Below, one piece after another: positions 6,930 to 10,708 of a DNA stretch of 10,708 bases. How positions within the stretch are numbered: the stretch's first letter is position 1; every line of letters begins with the position of its first letter. Location: NCBI GenBank assembly GCA_030705665.1, contig JAUZQA010000090.1, positions 1 to 10,708 on the forward strand. The letters run 5' to 3'. The position numbers and the translations under genes were made by a program. This DNA is from Bacillota bacterium (lineage in GTDB: Bacteria; Bacillota; Bacilli; Bacillales_B; DSM-18226). Under the pieces are notes generated by a model. The model saw only the letters and a program-made list of their open reading frames with translations. It made no database searches and had not been told where the DNA came from.

Positions 6930-8492
6930 TTACCATAAACAAAATTTCGCGAGTATGTTCCCAATATAAGGGATTCGTTTAAAATCGTCTTTTTTCAAAA
7001 GAGCGAACAAGATAAGGAAGATCAAATAAGAAAGACTCATTCCGGTGACCGATGATAATACTCGTATAACCAGATGTTCCGCTAAAAGGGTATTGGAAAA
7101 TAACCAATAGCCAATCAAGCCTGATACACCCATGGATAGAAAGCCTTTTAGGTAATCAAAAAGATAGAAAGAAAATGAAATCCTTTTTAACACGGTTGCA
7201 AAATGCAAGATTGTTACTAAAACAAAACCAACCATTATTCCTAAAGCTGCACCTGTAATCCCAAAGGAAGGCTGCGAAGCAAGTAAAAAGATGACCGCGG
7301 TTTTGACGACTGCCCCTATTAAACTATTGATCATGGCTGCCCTCGCAAGATTTAAAGCTTGCAGGACTGCCTGCAAGGGACCTTGGTAATAATAAAAAAG
7401 AAAAAATGGAGCCATTACGCGAATAAAATAAGCCCCCTTGGTCGAATTATACATCAGCTGCATCAGAGGGTCGGCTAATACATAAAGAACGATAACGGCT
7501 AGTCCACCCGTTAAAAATGCAAAGCGGAGTGCCTGCTGCAAGCGGTATTCAATTAATTGATGATTATTCCTCGAGTTGGCCTCGCTAATGGCAGGTACCA
7601 GTGAGGTTGCCAATGATAAAGTGACAAATGAGGGGAGCATTAATAATGGCAGCGCATAACCCGTCAATGCTCCGTATTGCTTTGTTGCAGCGACTGCAGT
7701 CACACCTGCAAGGGCGAGGCTATGTGCCACGACAATCGGCTCAAAAAACCAAGAAACAGATCCGATCAGCCTGCTCCCTGTAGTAGGAATAGCAATTTCC
7801 ATTAAATCTTTAAATGTTTGTTTTCCGGCCTGAATGGATTTAAAAAAGTTTTTGCGAACTTTAAATCGTTTTTTCAGCTTAAAGGTTGTCATTAAATATA
7901 TTAAGGAAATTAGCTCGCCAATAACGGAAGAGAACATTGCAGCTGCAGCAGCGTATTCAATACCATAAGGTAGGAATGCTTTTGTTAAAACGGCAATTAA
8001 GGTAATGCGAACTACTTGTTCAAAAATTTGTGAGTTAGCCGCAGGCCGCATATTTTGTCTTCCTTGAAAATATCCGCGCAGTACGGAGGAAACAGCAATC
8101 ATGGGTATAACAGGTGAGATCGCGATCAATGGATAGTAGGTTCTTGGATCAGTAAAAAGTGATTTGGCTAAATAGGGTGCCAAAAAGATCAAGGCTGGTG
8201 TAAAGATTAACGACAAGCCAAGGGTAGTGGCTAATGAGACAACAAGAATTTTTTTTATTTCAGCATGATTTCCCTTTGCTTCTGCTTCGGCAATATTTTT
8301 ACTGATGGCAACAGGCAGACCTAACTGTGTAATGGTTACAACAAGAATAAAAGTTGGAAAAGCCATCATATACAATCCAACGCCCTCTTCACCAATACTC
8401 CTGGCTATCACGATTCGGTTTATAAAGCCAAGAACCCTAGTAATTAACCCTGCTATTAATAAAATAAAAGTTCCTTTTAAAAACTTTGACAT
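6930..8492 (-). CDS. spoVB: SpoVB, polysaccharide-biosynthesis/MOP-superfamily flippase-like protein for spore cortex
   Basis: Encodes 520 residues (518 in B. subtilis SpoVB). It is an integral membrane protein of the MOP exporter superfamily, related to MurJ, and is required for spore cortex peptidoglycan; flipping of lipid-linked precursors is the proposed role. The N-terminal signature is present: FLKGTFILLIAGLITRVLGF at 4-23, then ARSIGEEGVGLYMMAFP near 30-46. Hydrophobic segments recur to the C-terminus in the multi-pass pattern expected of the family. ATG 8492 has the ribosome site AAGGTGG (within minus strand 8509-8500) about seven bases upstream. A sigma-E-like promoter precedes it, in keeping with mother-cell expression. 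It converges with yrbG and diverges from comN. Confidence 0.96.
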   Translation of the reverse strand: MSKFLKGTFILLIAGLITRVLGFINRIVIARSIGEEGVGLYMMAFPTFILVVTITQLGLPVAISKNIAEAEAKGNHAEIKKILVVSLATTLGLSLIFTPALIFLAPYLAKSLFTDPRTYYPLIAISPVIPMIAVSSVLRGYFQGRQNMRPAANSQIFEQVVRITLIAVLTKAFLPYGIEYAAAAAMFSSVIGELISLIYLMTTFKLKKRFKVRKNFFKSIQAGKQTFKDLMEIAIPTTGSRLIGSVSWFFEPIVVAHSLALAGVTAVAATKQYGALTGYALPLLMLPSFVTLSLATSLVPAISEANSRNNHQLIEYRLQQALRFAFLTGGLAVIVLYVLADPLMQLMYNSTKGAYFIRVMAPFFLFYYYQGPLQAVLQALNLARAAMINSLIGAVVKTAVIFLLASQPSFGITGAALGIMVGFVLVTILHFATVLKRISFSFYLFDYLKGFLSMGVSGLIGYWLFSNTLLAEHLVIRVLSSVTGMSLSYLIFLILFALLKKDDFKRIPYIGNILAKFCLW

Positions 8493-8535
8493 CCACTTCC
8501 CACCTTCTCAAAAAAGAAGAATTCATATACAATTA

Positions 8536-8565
8536 ACTATATGCAACGGGGTGGACAAAGCATGA
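8536..8565 (-). promoter_or_regulatory. Candidate sigma-E promoter of spoVB
   Basis: On the minus strand CATATAGT (8543-8536) matches seven of eight positions of the sigma-E -10 CATACAnT. TCATGCT (8565-8559), 15 bases upstream, matches the -35 more loosely. Transcription would begin about 40 bases before the spoVB start. spoVB is a sigma-E gene in B. subtilis, so the context agrees. Confidence 0.5.
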
Positions 8566-8618
8566 CAAGGAGCTGAATTTTGATTAGTTGATTTTCATTA
8601 GCGGGGGAGGTAAATATT

Positions 8619-8918
8619 GTGGAAATAAATAATAATAACTATGAATATTTGCGAAATCAGGTTGGACCGGCTTTACAAAGTAAACTTGAGGAATTCCAGA
8701 TACTAGGGTATAGGGACATTTCAGAACCGCAGCTATGGGAGTATCTTCTTAAAAAGAAATGGAAAAAAGTGACAGAAGAGATGAAATTGCATCAAGCTAT
8801 TCAGGATATCTTTTCCGTAAAAGTAAGTGATTATATGAACTTTGCAACAGTAGAGTTATATAAAGCCGCAGAGTTTTCATTAGATAACGAAGAAGATTGG
8901 AAAGAACTTTTTAAATAA
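8619..8918 (+). CDS. comN: ComN (YrzD), post-transcriptional regulator of comE
   Basis: Encodes 99 residues of the ComN post-transcriptional regulator family. In B. subtilis ComN controls the amount and polar/septal localisation of comE mRNA and interacts with DivIVA. Visible family features are KLEEFQILGYRDISEPQLWE at 22-41, followed by YLLKKKWKK and the motif VSDYMNFATVELYKAAEF. The protein is soluble, without signal or membrane segment. The GTG start at 8619 is supported by GGAGGT (8606-8611) with seven bases of spacing. Its position between spoVB and secDF is the same as in B. subtilis. I do not see a convincing sigma-A promoter; TGGACA at 8552-8557 lacks a matching -10. Whether the host is competent cannot be told from this. 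Confidence 0.9.
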   Translation: MEINNNNYEYLRNQVGPALQSKLEEFQILGYRDISEPQLWEYLLKKKWKKVTEEMKLHQAIQDIFSVKVSDYMNFATVELYKAAEFSLDNEEDWKELFK

Positions 8919-8940
8919 TTGTTAATTTTTTTAAGGGAAA

Positions 8941-8969
8941 TTGACAGCCACTCCAACTTATTTCATAAT
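8941..8969 (+). promoter_or_regulatory. Sigma-A promoter of secDF
   Basis: A perfect TTGACA (8941-8946), a 17-base spacer, then CATAAT (8964-8969), five of six matches. Transcription should start near 8976, 57 bases before the secDF start codon. This is the best vegetative promoter in the window and fits the housekeeping role of SecDF. Confidence 0.82.
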
Positions 8970-8976
8970 GAAAACA

Positions 8977-9033
8977 ATGACCTTTAGTTTTTTAAAGGCT
9001 TTGGCTTTTTGCCTAAGGAGGAACTGTACATAA
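8977..9033 (+). other. Structured secDF leader with a possible short leader ORF
   Basis: An 18-codon frame runs from ATG 8977 to TAA 9031-9033, its stop overlapping the secDF ATG as TAATG. The encoded peptide begins MTFSFLKALAFCLRR. Because the predicted transcript start is about 8976, it would be nearly leaderless and has no ribosome site of its own. The leader RNA can form CCTTTA/TAAAGG (8981-8986, 8993-8998) and GGC/GCC (9003-9005, 9011-9013) hairpins. CCTTTAG could also pair, with one bulge, with CTAAGG (9013-9018) at the secDF ribosome site. The frame may be coincidental. Confidence 0.25.
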
Positions 9034-10708
9034 TGGTAAAACGGAGTAGAATTATCGCCTTTTTGCTAATCTTAGTATTAGCAGGAAGTCTGATGGGTAC
9101 CACAACTCAGAACATTCTCAAAAATTTGAAGCTTGGACTGGATCTTCAAGGTGGTTTTGAAGTATTGTATGAAGTCCATCCTGCTAAAAAAGGTCAAATC
9201 ATTGACAAAGAAGCGATGACTGCAACAGCTCAGGCACTTGATAAACGGATTAACGTTTTAGGTGTAAATGAACCTAGCATTCAAATTGAAGGCAACAATC
9301 GGATTCGGGTGCAGTTAGCCGGTGTTACGGACCAAAACCAGGCCCGAAAGATTTTGTCAACAGAAGCTAATTTGACTTTCCGTGATGCAAACGACAAGCT
9401 GATGATGGATGGAACGGATTTAGTCCAAGGCGGGGCAAAACAAACATTTGATGAAAGCGGAAATCCAAGTGTATCGTTAAAATTAAAGAGCGCAAGCAAA
9501 TTCAGTAAAGTAACACAACAAATTTTAAACGAGGCTCCTAATAATTTCCTTGTTATTTGGCTTGATTATAAAAAGGGTGATTCCTTTAAAAATGAAGTAA
9601 CAAAAAAGAATCCAAAATATTTATCTGCACCATCTGTGAAAGAAGTATTCAACCAAGATTCTGTTTCAATTGTTGGTAAGTTCACTCCAAAAGAAGCTCA
9701 GGACTTGGCTTCTCTATTAAATGCAGGGGCACTTCCAGTACAATTGAAGGAAGTTTATTCTACATCAGTCGGTGCTAAATTTGGTCAGCAGGCATTAAAA
9801 GATACCGTTATAGCCGGCCTTCTTGGTATTGTTATTATCTATTTATTTATGCTTGTTTACTATCGTTTCCCTGGTTTTATCGCTGTTGTTTCCTTAAGTA
9901 TATATATTTATTTAATCCTATTGATCTTCCACTGGATGGGCGCTGTACTGACCCTGCCGGGTATAGCGGCCTTAATTCTCGGGGTTGGTATGGCGGTAGA
10001 TGCCAATATTATCACCTATGAACGAATAAAAGAGGAAATTAAGGTTGGAAAATCGATTAAGTCGGCTTTCCAGGCGGGTGAAAAAAATGCCTTTACAGCG
10101 ATTCTCGATTCGAACTTAAATACCATTTTAACAGCTGCTGTTCTATTCTATTTCGGGACAAGTTCGGTAAAAGGTTTCGCAACAATGCTAATCTTGAGCG
10201 TTGTTTTAAGCTTTTTGACGGCTGTTTATGGTTCTCGGGGTTTACTTGGATTATGGGTTCACAGCCGCTACTTAAACAAAAAACAAACGTGGTTTGGCGT
10301 AAAACAATCTGAAATTCACAAACTTGAAGAAAATGTAGATACACTCGATTTGCCAACCAAATTTGATAAAATTGATTTTGTGAAGCATAGAAAAACATTT
10401 TTCATTATATCCGGAACTCTTTTGACTCTTGGCTTGATTGTTCTTATTGTATTCCGTTTGAATCTGGCCATTGATTTTACAAGCGGTACACGGGTTGAAG
10501 TTTTATCGAACAAGCCTGTTACAACACAGCAAGTAAAGAATTCATTTGAAAAATTGAATTTAAAAACAGATGATATTACCCTTGCCGGCAAAAACAATGA
10601 TATTGGGGCAGCACGTTTGAAGGGTGTATTATCCAAAGATGAGATTGCCAATTTAAAAACAAAGTTTAAACAGGAATATGGTTCTGAACCAAATGTAAGT
10701 ACTGTTTC
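9033..10708 (+). CDS. secDF: SecDF, fused SecD-SecF protein-export membrane protein (3' end cut by window)
   Basis: The first 558 codons of a fused SecD-SecF protein (about 737 residues in B. subtilis); the frame is open at the right edge. SecDF uses the proton gradient to help pull preproteins through SecYEG from the outer membrane face. A first membrane segment (7-23) precedes the SecD motif LGLDLQGG (34-41). A large extracytoplasmic domain runs to about 260, followed by a membrane bundle with GVGMAVDANIITYER at 317-331. D323 there is the expected proton-relay aspartate. The SecF half begins near 445 and carries IDFTSG at 480-485. ATG 9033 lies 11 bases after AAGGAGG (9015-9021), slightly long but in keeping with the MVKRSRIIAF N-terminus usual in Bacillus. 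No sign of decay. Confidence 0.97.
   Translation, partial: MVKRSRIIAFLLILVLAGSLMGTTTQNILKNLKLGLDLQGGFEVLYEVHPAKKGQIIDKEAMTATAQALDKRINVLGVNEPSIQIEGNNRIRVQLAGVTDQNQARKILSTEANLTFRDANDKLMMDGTDLVQGGAKQTFDESGNPSVSLKLKSASKFSKVTQQILNEAPNNFLVIWLDYKKGDSFKNEVTKKNPKYLSAPSVKEVFNQDSVSIVGKFTPKEAQDLASLLNAGALPVQLKEVYSTSVGAKFGQQALKDTVIAGLLGIVIIYLFMLVYYRFPGFIAVVSLSIYIYLILLIFHWMGAVLTLPGIAALILGVGMAVDANIITYERIKEEIKVGKSIKSAFQAGEKNAFTAILDSNLNTILTAAVLFYFGTSSVKGFATMLILSVVLSFLTAVYGSRGLLGLWVHSRYLNKKQTWFGVKQSEIHKLEENVDTLDLPTKFDKIDFVKHRKTFFIISGTLLTLGLIVLIVFRLNLAIDFTSGTRVEVLSNKPVTTQQVKNSFEKLNLKTDDITLAGKNNDIGAARLKGVLSKDEIANLKTKFKQEYGSEPNVSTV

Noticed and set aside
8905..8935. AT-rich TTAA-based inverted repeat with a T-run after comN as a terminator
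   Set aside because: The stem is only about four weak pairs with no GC; comN transcripts may read through into secDF.
9281..10651. Minus-strand frames inside secDF
   Set aside because: They are antisense to the continuous secDF reading frame and show no independent start signals.

Overview
This window looks like a core chromosomal segment of a low-GC, endospore-forming Firmicute of the Bacillaceae. The gene order closely follows the bofC-ruvA-ruvB-queA-tgt-yajC(yrbF)-yrzE-yrbG-spoVB-comN(yrzD)-secDF block that I know from Bacillus subtilis. The sporulation genes (bofC, spoVB, probably the truncated first gene), the strong AAGGAGG-type ribosome binding sites and the hairpin-plus-T-run terminators all fit this. 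The genus cannot be fixed from the sequence alone.

Layout. Positions 1-129 hold the tail of an upstream gene, probably a YhcN/YlaJ (CoxA-like) sporulation lipoprotein, closed by a terminator. A candidate forespore (sigma-F/G) promoter then leads into bofC, which has its own terminator. From about 976 to 5608 runs a plus-strand operon-like series: ruvA, ruvB, a small DUF2905 membrane protein overlapping the ruvB stop, queA, tgt and yajC. Between queA and tgt lies a GC-rich palindromic element of about 185 bp with 12-bp terminal inverted repeats and a possible 6-bp target duplication. A bidirectional terminator separates yajC from a convergent minus-strand gene, yrzE (TIGR04086-type membrane protein), which has no ATG, GTG or TTG start in its frame. 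Plus-strand yrbG (DUF421) follows and converges on minus-strand spoVB across a second bidirectional terminator. Divergent from spoVB are comN and then secDF, which has a near-consensus sigma-A promoter and runs off the right edge.

How the genes work together. RuvA and RuvB form the Holliday-junction branch-migration motor. QueA and Tgt carry out two steps of queuosine tRNA modification. YajC and SecDF are accessory parts of the Sec translocase. BofC and SpoVB act in sporulation (checkpoint signalling between forespore and mother cell, and cortex synthesis), and ComN is linked to competence through comE mRNA.

I found no prophage, CRISPR array, defence system or toxin-antitoxin pair, and nothing I would call an undescribed multi-gene system. 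The points most worth a second look are the palindromic insertion in the queA-tgt gap, the apparent ATC (or ATT) start of yrzE, the DUF2905 gene coupled to ruvB, and the structured leaders of ruvA and secDF. No stretch longer than 300 bases lacks a gene.
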